64,000 nucleotides of DNA. It comes from CAZAKO01 sp964546145 (lineage in GTDB: Bacteria > Fidelibacterota > UBA2242). This document shows positions 34,823-43,553 of this stretch, piece after piece. Under the pieces are notes generated by a model that was not told where the DNA came from, searched no databases, and saw only the letters and a program-made list of their open reading frames with translations. How positions within the stretch are numbered: position 1 is the stretch's first letter; the number at the start of each line of letters is the position of its first letter. The stretch is from NCBI GenBank assembly GCA_964546145.1, contig CAZJIU010000004.1, positions 1-64,000 of the forward strand, given 5' to 3'. A program made the translations under genes and the position numbers.

Positions 34823-35314
34823 CTAGATCTTCAGGGTTGACTTGGCCATTTCTTTAGCGGCTGTCATAACGGTTACATTGGCTTCATAACCACGGCTGGC
34901 TGCAATCATATCTACCATTTCCTCGATAACGTTTACATCTGAAACCATGAGGTAGCCGTTCTCATCAGCCCGGGGATTTGTCGGATCATAGGTCAGTTTA
35001 CCTTTTCCCACTTCGCAGATTTCGGGGTCTTGCTTACTGTTTTCCTCAACTTGGTGGAAGCCTGTTATAGATGATGGTTCGCTTAAATGTTTTTGATTAG
35101 TAGTCGTCAGGCTCAGTGTCATCTGCTGGGCGAAAGTGCCGTTCGAGGATTCCTTATTACTACCGCCGGTAACTATCTTGCGCCGGTAAATTTTTCCGTT
35201 TTGATCGGGCACTCGTTCGGCATTGGCAATATTTTCCGAAATGGTTTCCAGCCTTTTTAGCTGTAGTTTCAAACCATCCAGATTATTGTGTAGTATTGAG
35301 AATATTCCATCCAT
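34823..35314 (-). CDS. flgC: FlgC proximal rod protein
   Basis: FlgC forms the proximal rod. The start at ATG 35312-35314 (GAGGA 9 nt upstream) gives 163 residues beginning MDGIFSILHNNLDGLKLQLK, followed by RLETISENIANAERVP. The C-terminal half has the FlgC block DPTNPRADENGYLMVSDVNV and EEMVDMIAASRGYEANVTVM. An upstream start would overlap flgB and add an unconserved leader, so it is rejected. It lies 22 bp after flgB. Confidence 0.95.
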   Translation of the reverse strand: MDGIFSILHNNLDGLKLQLKRLETISENIANAERVPDQNGKIYRRKIVTGGSNKESSNGTFAQQMTLSLTTTNQKHLSEPSSITGFHQVEENSKQDPEICEVGKGKLTYDPTNPRADENGYLMVSDVNVIEEMVDMIAASRGYEANVTVMTAAKEMAKSTLKI

Positions 35315-35336
35315 TTTGGGTAGTCCTCGTTGGTGC

Positions 35337-35711
35337 TTACTTTCCTGATATTGCCATTCGTAGCTTTTCGTAATACCCACCCAGGACTTGGCTAACAAAT
35401 TCGTGTCGGATCTGATTTTCAGCCAATTCCGTCATTTCAGTTGTCAGGTCAACTTTCTCCTGGTCGGTCTGACCACTGATATCTTGTGGTGGATAATGAG
35501 GTGCGACGATATGTTTTTCAGTTGTAGTTTTAATCTTTGAGTTGCCGATCTTGTTATTCAGAATGGTGTTGAAATCTGTCCGAACCGGTTTATAATCTGG
35601 GTTTTCCAGATTGGCAATATTCTGGGCAATCGCATTATGTTTTTGGGTATAGACATCCAGGGCTTTTTTTAGTAACTCGGTTTGGTTTGTGTTAAATACT
35701 TTTATCTCCAT
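35337..35711 (-). CDS. flgB: FlgB proximal rod protein
   Basis: A 124-residue proximal rod protein with the FlgB pattern LLKKALDVYTQKHNAIAQNI, ANLENPDYKPVRTDFNTIL and the C-terminal TEMTELAENQIRHEFVSQVL helix. It is the first gene of the flgB-to-flgE series. AAGGA precedes the ATG. A 543-bp gap separates it from the sigma-54 activator gene upstream. Confidence 0.95.
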   Translation of the reverse strand: MEIKVFNTNQTELLKKALDVYTQKHNAIAQNIANLENPDYKPVRTDFNTILNNKIGNSKIKTTTEKHIVAPHYPPQDISGQTDQEKVDLTTEMTELAENQIRHEFVSQVLGGYYEKLRMAISGK

Positions 35712-36254
35712 AATGTCCTTTTACATGTCAATTGTTATGCCAGCTTGATTCTATTCCGACTATTAATTGAGGGTGATCGAAATATTAGATACATTTTCTT
35801 AGTTAACAATGAGATATGGCAGGTAGACACAGGCTGCCGAAATCTATAATAAGCTCGGTCGCATAGGAATTAGGGAAGCCAGTAGGAAAATATTTCCAAA
35901 CTAAGGACTATTTGTCCTTGTCAGGTAATCCTGAGTATTGCGGAGAAATTTCCAGTGTTTCGGTCTGAAGCTCAAGATTCTCATGCGGTAGTCAATAAGT
36001 GATATAATTATTGAAATCTGATATCTCAGATCTCGAGTCCGGTTAATTTTCTCTCATTGCGAAGTGATACACTGGAAGAGTTACTCGTTATCTCAGTCAG
36101 TGTCAATTCCGCTTCTGACTCGTCGAATACGATGATTATGAATTACTCCGGTAGAGACTCCCGGGTAGGTATTGGAATAATCCCATTAAATATAATCCAA
36201 AGGGCAGATATTTTATTCCAATTTATTCGGGTTAGGTGAGTGTTTTGAAATTTC
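35712..36254. other. Intergenic region between the sigma-54 activator and flgB (543 bp)
   Basis: No convincing gene: a 60-codon plus-strand frame at 36057-36239 has no clear ribosome site and an unremarkable composition. The region should hold the promoter of the large flgB operon. A 6-bp hairpin (AAGGAC/GTCCTT, 5-nt loop) lies at 35903-35919. A sigma-54-like TGGCATAACAATTGAC (minus strand, 35727-35742) lies so close to flgB that its predicted start would fall inside the ribosome-binding site, so its role is doubtful. Confidence 0.55.
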
Positions 36255-37619
36255 CTATTCGGGGATAGGATTGCCGTTCTCTTCGTAGAGGTGCAGCTTG
36301 TTGCGTAAAGTTCTGACGCTGATTCCGAGATATTTAGCAGCCTGGCTGCGGTTGCCTTTAGTTCTCTTCAAAGTATTGAAGATCATTCGCTTTTCCATTT
36401 CGAAGAGCGTCGAAATATAGCTTTCTCCCTCCTCAGAGTCGGGAGCCGGCAACTCGGCTTCCCTGGTGAAATAATCCAGTTCGAGAGTATCCTGATTGCC
36501 GGAATATAAAATTGCACGCTCGATCATATTTTCCAGCTGGCGGACGTTACCAGGCCAATTGCGTTGCATCAGGGCATCAATCGTACTTGGATCGATATGT
36601 TTTTGTTTATAATGATATTTGGTTTTGAACTTCTCGATGAAATAGTTGATTAATATCGGAATATCTTCGATTCGTGCCCGCAGAGGTGCGACTTTAATGG
36701 GAAATACATTTAAGCGATAGTAAAGATCGGAGCGAAATTTATTTTGCTCAATCATTTTTAATATGTTCTGATTGGTAGTTGCAATGACCCGCACATCTAC
36801 CGGAATCTCTTTTACGCTGCCAATGCGAGTGATAGTCCCTTCCTGCAACACACGCAGTAATTTGGCTTGGATGGGAAATGGCATCTCACTGATTTCATCC
36901 AAAAGGATCGTGCCAAAATTAGCCTCTTCGAACAATCCCTTGGTTGTTTTGATAGCATTAGTGAAAGATCCTTTTTCATGACCGAATACAGTGCTTTCAA
37001 AGAGGGTTTCGGGGATTGCCGCACAGTTTACTTTGATGAAAGGTAAATCAGCCCGAGTACTGTTGCGATGAATCGCGTGGGCAATCAGTTCCTTGCCCGT
37101 GCCACTTTCCCCTTGAATAAGGACTGGTGCATTACTTTTAGCGACCATCTCGATCTGATTCAGGATCATTTCGATTGAGGAACTTTTACCGATAATCTGG
37201 CGCGACGTCAGCTCCCTCGAGAGCTCGCGTTTTAATTGAATATTCTCGGCTTTTAAACCGGCATATTCAAAGTATTTCTCGAGTTTAGATTGGATTTGAG
37301 CGATTGAAAATGGTTTAGTCACAAAATCGAAGGCACCGAACTTCATTGCTTCAACGGCTTTCTCGATTGTACCATAGGCTGAGATTACAATATAACCGCT
37401 GTTTGCATGCTGCTTTTTGATTTTTTGGATTAGGTCAATACCATTAATATCAGGCATAACCAGATCGGTGATGACGACATCAAAGAATTTACCAGCAACT
37501 AGGTTTAAGGCTGAAGTACCGTCGAAGGCAGTTTCAACCTGATAGCCTAAATCACTTAGCACGGTTTTCATAACATTGCGAATGCTCGGGTCATCATCAA
37601 CGATCAAAATCTTTTTCAT
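36255..37619 (-). CDS. NtrC/FlrC-type sigma-54-dependent response regulator
   Basis: A 454-residue regulator: receiver domain (about 1-118, phospho-acceptor Asp52 in ITDLVMP, Lys102 in TKPF), AAA+ sigma-54 activation domain with Walker A GESGTGKE (170-177) and Walker B GTILLDEIS, and a C-terminal Fis-type helix-turn-helix (GNRSQAAKYLGISVRTLRNK). The sigma-54-contacting loop reads GSFTNA (217-222) rather than GAFTGA. It stands next to flgB and shares the locus with a strong sigma-54 promoter, so it probably activates the middle flagellar genes, like FlrC, FleR or FlgR. Its kinase is not adjacent; the GAF-DHp protein or the hybrid kinase are candidates. Confidence 0.93.
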   Translation of the reverse strand: MKKILIVDDDPSIRNVMKTVLSDLGYQVETAFDGTSALNLVAGKFFDVVITDLVMPDINGIDLIQKIKKQHANSGYIVISAYGTIEKAVEAMKFGAFDFVTKPFSIAQIQSKLEKYFEYAGLKAENIQLKRELSRELTSRQIIGKSSSIEMILNQIEMVAKSNAPVLIQGESGTGKELIAHAIHRNSTRADLPFIKVNCAAIPETLFESTVFGHEKGSFTNAIKTTKGLFEEANFGTILLDEISEMPFPIQAKLLRVLQEGTITRIGSVKEIPVDVRVIATTNQNILKMIEQNKFRSDLYYRLNVFPIKVAPLRARIEDIPILINYFIEKFKTKYHYKQKHIDPSTIDALMQRNWPGNVRQLENMIERAILYSGNQDTLELDYFTREAELPAPDSEEGESYISTLFEMEKRMIFNTLKRTKGNRSQAAKYLGISVRTLRNKLHLYEENGNPIPE

Positions 37620-37711
37620 AAAATCACCCTTTTACTATGAGCAGCTCGGCAATCAAGCGGAGTTTATTTGGCTTACTAGGATTGAATTTCCTCGATCCCT
37701 GTACTAACACC

Positions 37712-38272
37712 CTATGCGTTATCCTGACCGAGTGTATTTTGGCTGAAATCCCGAGTTCTTTCGAGTGGAGGGAAAGTCGGTGTCGGGATACTTTTTGGGG
37801 ACTTTTTGCCGATTGATTTGCGCAGGTATTGGTTTTCCTGTTTTAATTTCTCGATCAGCATCGCTTGTTGGCGATATTTCGTTTCCAGTTCAAGATCTTT
37901 TTGGGCCCGGTTAATTACCGATAGAGCCTGAGCAAATTTAAACGGTTTTACCAAAAAGTCATAAGCATATTCTTTCAACAGCTGCATGTTCAGCTCGAGT
38001 GTTTGTTCTCTGGGCATCAGAACTAGATACAGTTGCGGGAAAAAAAACTGTAGGCTTTTACACAATTCGATCCGCGCAGTCGTGGGGAGATAGGTATCAA
38101 TTAGGGCGAAGTTCGGGCGGAAGGTTCCCGGTGCGGTAAGCAGGAATGAATCGGGATTGTCGTAGGTAACCTGAAAATTATATTGTTCGAAACCACGAGA
38201 CAGTAATCCAATGTATGCCTGATCTTCATCCAGGATTAAGATCTTACGATAGTCGGATTGATTGCTTTTCAT
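37712..38272 (-). CDS. Receiver-domain protein with coiled-coil tail, partly degenerate
   Basis: A 186-residue protein with an N-terminal receiver domain: acidic pocket ILILDEDQ, phospho-acceptor Asp in ALIDTYLP and Lys in LVKPF are present, but the conserved Thr/Ser switch position is replaced (YLVLMPREQ). A coiled coil follows (about 125-155, RQQAMLIEKLKQENQYLRKS) and a short proline-rich end. There is no output domain. It could be a phosphate sink or a protein-interaction module. It lies 17 bp after the REC-GAF gene and 92 bp before the NtrC-like gene. Confidence 0.8.
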   Translation of the reverse strand: MKSNQSDYRKILILDEDQAYIGLLSRGFEQYNFQVTYDNPDSFLLTAPGTFRPNFALIDTYLPTTARIELCKSLQFFFPQLYLVLMPREQTLELNMQLLKEYAYDFLVKPFKFAQALSVINRAQKDLELETKYRQQAMLIEKLKQENQYLRKSIGKKSPKSIPTPTFPPLERTRDFSQNTLGQDNA

Positions 38273-38289
38273 GATTTTCTCCTTTACCG

Positions 38290-39654
38290 TTATTCGGTTT
38301 GATTATCATAGGTGTTTAGTAAACGAGCATTTAGGGTAGTCAGAATTTTATTGGAAGAATTTCCGTCTTTTGGGTAAAAAGCAATGGAATAATTTAGGGA
38401 AATGGGTATTTCGTTTTCTTCGGTACTGAAATATTTCTCAATTTCGGTACGCAGGTGGGAGCAGGATAGGTCATTTGCGACGCTGTCCTTATTGGGACTG
38501 ATAATTAAGGCTGAATCAAAATTTTGCCAGACAATCTCGGCCTCATCCTGAAACTCACGCTGGGTAATCTCTTTAAAGGAGTTTTTAATATCATCCAGCG
38601 GCGGCAGCTGACTGATTTGCGGGTTAGTCGTCAGACGCAATAAGGCAAAGGAGAGGATGCTTTGTGATTCTTTTGCTTTAACAATATTGTGACTGATTAT
38701 CCGGTCAATGATATCATCAGGAGTACTTTTCTGGGAACAAACTTCTTGAAGGCGGTAGTTATGGATGATCGGTCCGATCTGAACCGCAAAAATATCCAGG
38801 AGCTTCAGGATATCCTCTTCCAAAAAAACAGATTCGGTCAGATTGATTGTACCAATGAAGCCCAGTACTTTTTCCTGGTATTTGATTGGGATCAGTAACA
38901 GCTGCCGGAAATTATCAATTGTCTGAAAGAGTTTAGCCTGAGGATGATCGCTGAGATCCTCGGCATGGATGATTTGTGATTGCGCGGCGGATATCGGTAT
39001 ATTTCCCATAGTATCGCCGATATTGAAGACGAAATCATTTTTGAATTGGGCAGGCAAGCCACTTGCGCTGTGAATGGCATAGCGCGTATTTTCCTCATTC
39101 AACAGGCTGATAAATGCTTTTTCGACTTTGATGCCTTCTTTTAGCGTATCCAGAATCATTTCCATCGTCAGATCAAAATCCGATACCTGGTAGAGAATCG
39201 AGACAATATCATAGAGAGTTGACATGTACTCGAACATTAACTTGATTTTCTGGTTTAAGATAATATTCTCTCTTTTCAGGTAAAGCTCGGTAGCCGCATT
39301 TTCAACAGTTGTCCGCAGCTCCTGCAGATCGTAGGGTTTGAGAATATAACTATAAACCCCCTGTTTAAGGGCTTCAATTGCCGAGTCGGTGGTGGCATAG
39401 CCGGTAAAAATGATAATTTTAGTGTCGTGCTTCAACAGTTTGATTGCCTGGATCAGGTCCATACCTGAGATCCGCGGCATTTTCAAGTCGGTCAAAACAA
39501 TATCGAAGGCCTGCTTGTGAAGTAGTTCAAGGGCTTCCTCCGGATCACTCAAACCAGTGACTGAATAGCTCAAACTGTTGAAGAAAAAAACTAATTGCTC
39601 CACAATAATTGTCTCGTCGTCAACGATGAGCACTGAGATATTTTCTGGATTCAT
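38290..39654 (-). CDS. REC-GAF response regulator
   Basis: A 454-residue protein with an intact receiver domain (about 6-125: VLIVDDE, phospho-acceptor in IVLTDLKMP, Thr in IIIFTGYAT, Lys in LKPYD), a linker helix, then a GAF domain (about 155-305, with VEKAFISLLNEEN and LLIPIKYQEKVLGFIGTINL). The C-terminal 130 residues contain a segment like a degenerate diguanylate-cyclase/GGDEF-type fold (LSFALLRL and ALIISPNKD, YSIAFYPKDGNSSNKIL), but no GGDEF motif is seen. It overlaps fapA by 4 bp. Probably a signal integrator for motility. Confidence 0.8.
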   Translation of the reverse strand: MNPENISVLIVDDETIIVEQLVFFFNSLSYSVTGLSDPEEALELLHKQAFDIVLTDLKMPRISGMDLIQAIKLLKHDTKIIIFTGYATTDSAIEALKQGVYSYILKPYDLQELRTTVENAATELYLKRENIILNQKIKLMFEYMSTLYDIVSILYQVSDFDLTMEMILDTLKEGIKVEKAFISLLNEENTRYAIHSASGLPAQFKNDFVFNIGDTMGNIPISAAQSQIIHAEDLSDHPQAKLFQTIDNFRQLLLIPIKYQEKVLGFIGTINLTESVFLEEDILKLLDIFAVQIGPIIHNYRLQEVCSQKSTPDDIIDRIISHNIVKAKESQSILSFALLRLTTNPQISQLPPLDDIKNSFKEITQREFQDEAEIVWQNFDSALIISPNKDSVANDLSCSHLRTEIEKYFSTEENEIPISLNYSIAFYPKDGNSSNKILTTLNARLLNTYDNQTE

Positions 39655-41042
39655 ATGATATCACCACATCTTTCAATATAGATTTGATTCCCCCGGCGAT
39701 ATATTTTGGTATTGTCGACGGATTTTTCATTTAAGTACTGAAGATCACCAATAGTGATGACAACGCCCCGGTGAATCGTTTTGTGTATCCGGATGGTTTT
39801 GTCAGATTCACTTTGGAGACTTTTTTCAAGGATAATCTGTTTTTTTTGCTCAATTTCTTTAATTCTATCCTCGATCTCTTCGATCTGCTTGATAGAGCTC
39901 AGCAGATCGTTTTCTTTTTCCTGAGAGAGTTTGTTCATCCGTTTTTCCAGCAGCTTGAGAAACTCAACCTTTTTGGAAATGTGGGTCAACTTTGCTCTCG
40001 ATTCCTCTATTAGACTGTCCAGCTGCCATTGTTCAGCATCGTCTTCGGGTTTGCTAATGCTGCTGATTCCAATATCAGTCGAAATATTTTGTGGTGAGCC
40101 GACTTCGAGGGCTTTCATGCCGTCATCGGCAAAGGTCTTGCCTCCGCGGATCAGCCCCTCATTTTGAATTAAGTAGACCTTTCCGCTAGCGGATATTCCG
40201 CTGTTGATAGCATATCGTTCAATAATGACGTCTTTCTTAACACCGACAGTGGCATCCTGAAGGAAGCGGCAGTGAAGATTACCGCTGGCTAAGATTTTTG
40301 CCCGGCCTTTGCCGAGTACCCCTGATTTAATGATGACGTCGCCGTTCTCGGAATAAATCTCTGCCGCTTCCACATTTCCATTGATATAAATGGAACCCGA
40401 GGCGTTTACTCGAAAACCGGAACGCACATCGCCGTCAATTAGTACGGTGCCATTGAAATCCACATTCCCAGTACGATAATCAACGTCACCCGCGACATGG
40501 TAGATATTATCCACATTTAAACGCTCTGATTTCCAAAAGGCACAGCCATTAATCAGCGAGTATAGTGTCAAACCGTCATTGGAGATTCCGATATTTTTAC
40601 CTTTTAGCTGTTCCAGAAAGTTGGCTCGAATCTCCACCTCTGCGCCAGTCACCAAACGGCCTTGAATCGGTTGCTGTAAGGGAATTTGTGAAACCAGTTC
40701 CTGGTCTTTTTTGACCAGTTCGATCTGTTTTAACTGCTTGAAATCAGCTTTACCCTCGGAAGTGATTTTTGGTTTATAATATTCGGCTAAGTCCACATAC
40801 CAGATTAGGTTTTCTTTCAGCAAACTGGAGCTGTCTTTGCCGCGGGCCATGACCACATCCCGGACGTTTTTCTGATTAGCGATAATCTCGCGGATTACGG
40901 AATGTTTGATTCCGAATTCGATCCCAGCCTTTTTAATTTCAGAGTATATTTCACTTTTGGAAGGGAAAGAGTTACCGGCTGTAGTAATCGAAATTCTTGC
41001 TTCCATACCGTTATCGCTGATCTTGATGGAGATAGGTGCCAT
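39651..41042 (-). CDS. FapA (DUF342) family protein
   Basis: A 463-residue cytoplasmic protein of the DUF342/FapA family. The N-terminal part has EIKKAGIEFGIKHSVIREII; the middle is a right-handed beta-helix-like repeat (about 180-300: VDYRTGNVDFNGTVLIDGDV, FRVNASGSIYINGNVEAAEI, DVIIKSGVLGKGRAKILASG and NLHCRFLQDATVGVKKDVII), and the C-terminal part is a coiled coil (about 335-405). FapA proteins are encoded in flagellar or chemotaxis loci of many bacteria and in Vibrio affect flagellar polarity, but their exact role is unclear. It precedes the REC-GAF gene with 4-bp overlap. Confidence 0.88.
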   Translation of the reverse strand: MAPISIKISDNGMEARISITTAGNSFPSKSEIYSEIKKAGIEFGIKHSVIREIIANQKNVRDVVMARGKDSSSLLKENLIWYVDLAEYYKPKITSEGKADFKQLKQIELVKKDQELVSQIPLQQPIQGRLVTGAEVEIRANFLEQLKGKNIGISNDGLTLYSLINGCAFWKSERLNVDNIYHVAGDVDYRTGNVDFNGTVLIDGDVRSGFRVNASGSIYINGNVEAAEIYSENGDVIIKSGVLGKGRAKILASGNLHCRFLQDATVGVKKDVIIERYAINSGISASGKVYLIQNEGLIRGGKTFADDGMKALEVGSPQNISTDIGISSISKPEDDAEQWQLDSLIEESRAKLTHISKKVEFLKLLEKRMNKLSQEKENDLLSSIKQIEEIEDRIKEIEQKKQIILEKSLQSESDKTIRIHKTIHRGVVITIGDLQYLNEKSVDNTKIYRRGNQIYIERCGDII

Positions 41043-41065
41043 TACTTACTTGTACTCCGATTCCG

Positions 41066-41335
41066 CTAGCTGTTATCAGAATCGTATTCAAAGGTTATTT
41101 CGGCGACATTACCGCAATGACAGTGATATCGCAGACCGATAACGGTGCCGTCATTGTAGAGGGGTTCTATTTTGCCCGGATTGCAAACAGGCTCCGATGT
41201 ATCGGCTTGATGGGCTATTTTTACCGGTGAACTGAGTTGCACTTGATTTCTCTTGATAATGTGGTTATAATCGAGATTTCCTTTCTGAGTCTCGGAGACA
41301 AGATTTTTTTCGAAAGGGATGAAGCTGTTTTCCAT
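41066..41335 (-). CDS. Small CxCG-containing protein
   Basis: An 89-residue protein from ATG 41333-41335; a TTG start 33 bp upstream, overlapping cheY, is also possible. The C-terminal third is the ordered part: IEPLYNDGTVIGLRYHCHCG followed by NVAEITFEYD. The CHCG pattern with a further Cys near residue 61 (VCNPG) resembles half of a zinc ribbon, perhaps completed by dimerisation. Proteins with a similar C-terminal 'GxxxxCxCG' are found near FapA in other flagellar loci. Function unknown. Confidence 0.6.
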   Translation of the reverse strand: MENSFIPFEKNLVSETQKGNLDYNHIIKRNQVQLSSPVKIAHQADTSEPVCNPGKIEPLYNDGTVIGLRYHCHCGNVAEITFEYDSDNS

Positions 41336-41364
41336 ATGGTTTATCCAGTTGTTATTTTTTGCAT

Positions 41365-41817
41365 TCAATTTGAATTCAGCATTTCAGGTTTTAGTTTTGG
41401 TTCAGCTGTTTTTTTCGAGAGCGTCAGCTTGACTATTTTCTCTTTCAAGATGTTGCTGGTAAAAGGTTTGGCGATATAACCATTTATGCCCAGACTGATG
41501 GCCAGCAGAACATCTTCGCGCATGCCCCGCGTGGTAATCATTAGGAATGGGATGTCCTTTAAAACCGGATTGCGGCGCACCGTTTTAATAAAGTCTTCAC
41601 CATTCATCACCGGCATGTTCCAATCAGTAAGAATGACATCAACTTTGTGTTTCTGCAAAAGCTCCAGAGCCATTGCCCCATGTTCCGCTTCCAGAAATTT
41701 GTGGATACCGATTTTCTCAAGGGAATTTCTGATAATCCGTCGCATGGTCAGCGAATCATCCACGAACAGCACGGTCAGATCGCATAATTGTTTCGGTAAT
41801 CCAGTATTTGCTTGCAT
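41365..41817 (-). CDS. cheY: CheY chemotaxis response regulator
   Basis: A 150-residue single-domain receiver. Using ATG 41815-41817 (5 bp after the cheA stop) the acidic pair is Asp20-Asp21 (LFVDDSLTMRR), the phospho-acceptor Asp65 (ILTDWNMPVMNG), the switch Thr95 (FLMITTRG) and Lys117 (AKPF). The DSxTMRR and DWNMPxMNG patterns are typical of CheY. CheY-P binds the FliM N-terminus, which is conserved here. A longer frame overlapping cheA adds 13 unconserved residues and is rejected. Confidence 0.93.
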   Translation of the reverse strand: MQANTGLPKQLCDLTVLFVDDSLTMRRIIRNSLEKIGIHKFLEAEHGAMALELLQKHKVDVILTDWNMPVMNGEDFIKTVRRNPVLKDIPFLMITTRGMREDVLLAISLGINGYIAKPFTSNILKEKIVKLTLSKKTAEPKLKPEMLNSN

Positions 41818-41822
41818 GATAC

Positions 41823-43505
41823 TCAGATAACGGCGACCTCTTCTCGGTAACCCCAATCAATGATTTTGTTAATATCCAGGATTAGCGCCATCTGGCCGTT
41901 GCTTCGAATCGTCGTTCCGGAAGTATAGGGAACCTTACTCTTTGTGGCGACGGTTGATTTGACGACGGTTTCTTCATGAATGAATAGTTCTGTAACAATC
42001 AAACCGATGCGTTTTTCGGCCATGGCAACGACAATCACATATTTCTCTTTTTGCAATTCACCATCGGAAATATTCAACAACTCAGCCAGACTGATCAACG
42101 GGATCTGGGAATTTTTATAGTGTACCTTTTTTTGCCCACTGGATTCCTGAATGACACATTCCGAAAGTTTCAGAATATCGTAATAGGCATAGGCGGGGAT
42201 GATGAAATATTCATCCACAACCTTAATGGCTAAACCAGCCAGGATTTTTAAAGTTACCGGAAAGGAGATTATGAATTTGGTTCCACAATCCACTTTTGTA
42301 TCAATGTCAATGGTTCCGTTTAATTTAGAGATATTGGTTTTGACCACATCAAGCCCGATACCGCGCCCGGAAATTTGGGAAGCAACTGTCAGGGTCGTAA
42401 AATCGGGTTTGAAGATCAAATTCAGGATTTCTTTATCTGTCATTTGATTGGCTTTGGTGGCCGAGATAATTTCCTTTTGAATGGCATTCTGGAGGATAAT
42501 TGCCGGTGAAATTCCCATGCCATCATCCTGGACCTCGATGGTGATTTGATTCCCGTTTTGGTAAGCGGAAAGATGGATTGTACCCTGTTCCGGCTTACCT
42601 TTTGTGCGGCGGATTTCGGGTGTCTCAATGCCGTGATCGACGGCATTACGTAAGAGGTGAACCAGCAGATCATTAATTATCTCGCAGAAGGAGCGATCAA
42701 TCCTGGGATCCTCTTTACCAAAGACCAGATCAATGGATTTATGTTTATCGCGGGACAAATCACGGACAAAGCGATAGAATTTCCGAAATATTTGAGAGAT
42801 CGGTACCATTCGAGTTTGGGTTAAAATTTCCTGGACTTCGTTGCCAATATATCCCAAGGTAATATAAAGATTTTCAAGTTTACTGGTTTCGTCGTTGCAG
42901 TTCTTTTTTTTGTTGAGACTGCGGATAATGCTGAGCAGCCTGTTTTTTTCCAGCACCAGCTCGCTTGCCAGGCTGATCAGTGTGTCTAAATTTTCAACAT
43001 TAATGCGGATAGTATTTTCAGTTATTTTGGAGAGTTTGAGAGACGATGACTCAAGATCTTCGCGATCGGATGGGACTGGAACACTGTACGATGAATTGTT
43101 CTCCACAGCGCATAATGAATTTTGAATATCATTTAAGAGGTTTTTGATATTTTTATCATATGCGTTCTGGCTTTCCAGGGCAATGATCAATTTGCGATAC
43201 CAGTCAATTGTATTATAAAGGACGTCTATTACCTCGGGGCTTGGTCTGATTTTAAGGCGGCGCAGCTCGTTTATTAGATCTTCAATGGTATGGGCAATTT
43301 TGGTGCTTTCTTTAATTTTCAAGAAGCTACTGGTGCCCTTGATGGTATGAAAAGCCCTCAGTATCCGGTTGATTTGTTCTTCGCCGTAGTTACCTAACTC
43401 GATTTCAAGTAAGTCGTTATTTACCTGGTCTATTAATTCATTTGCTTCGATAATAAAATCGTTTAGGACTTCATCCGGGACCTGTTTTGCTGCTAAATTT
43501 TCCAT
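41823..43505 (-). CDS. cheA: CheA chemotaxis histidine kinase (no P2 domain)
   Basis: A 560-residue kinase. P1 phosphotransfer domain at about 10-115 with His53 in AFHTIKGTSSFL; the usual P2 CheY-binding domain is absent, replaced by a linker (about 120-160); P3 dimerisation (about 165-245) with TLISLASELVLEKNRLLSII; P4 ATPase with LVHLLRNAVDHGIETPEIRR (N box), VQDDGMGISP (G1) and SGRGIGLDVVKTNI (G2); P5 CheW-like domain at about 420-555. No cheW, cheB, cheR or receptor gene is in the window, so coupling to receptors must use genes elsewhere. It follows the HDOD gene by 48 bp. Confidence 0.94.
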   Translation of the reverse strand: MENLAAKQVPDEVLNDFIIEANELIDQVNNDLLEIELGNYGEEQINRILRAFHTIKGTSSFLKIKESTKIAHTIEDLINELRRLKIRPSPEVIDVLYNTIDWYRKLIIALESQNAYDKNIKNLLNDIQNSLCAVENNSSYSVPVPSDREDLESSSLKLSKITENTIRINVENLDTLISLASELVLEKNRLLSIIRSLNKKKNCNDETSKLENLYITLGYIGNEVQEILTQTRMVPISQIFRKFYRFVRDLSRDKHKSIDLVFGKEDPRIDRSFCEIINDLLVHLLRNAVDHGIETPEIRRTKGKPEQGTIHLSAYQNGNQITIEVQDDGMGISPAIILQNAIQKEIISATKANQMTDKEILNLIFKPDFTTLTVASQISGRGIGLDVVKTNISKLNGTIDIDTKVDCGTKFIISFPVTLKILAGLAIKVVDEYFIIPAYAYYDILKLSECVIQESSGQKKVHYKNSQIPLISLAELLNISDGELQKEKYVIVVAMAEKRIGLIVTELFIHEETVVKSTVATKSKVPYTSGTTIRSNGQMALILDINKIIDWGYREEVAVI

Positions 43506-43553
43506 TATTGCGGTATAGTATTGGTTACCATCGGTGGATTTTACCAGTCCTGC

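Noticed and set aside
35903..35919. AAGGAC/GTCCTT hairpin as terminator of the sigma-54 activator gene
   Set aside because: Only six pairs and no T-run on the minus strand.
36057..36239. 60-codon plus-strand frame in the flgB upstream region
   Set aside because: No clear ribosome-binding site or recognisable pattern, and it lies antisense in a promoter region.
38290..39654. Diguanylate cyclase activity in the C-terminal part of the REC-GAF protein
   Set aside because: The fold is suggestive but no GGDEF or GGEEF motif or I-site is visible.
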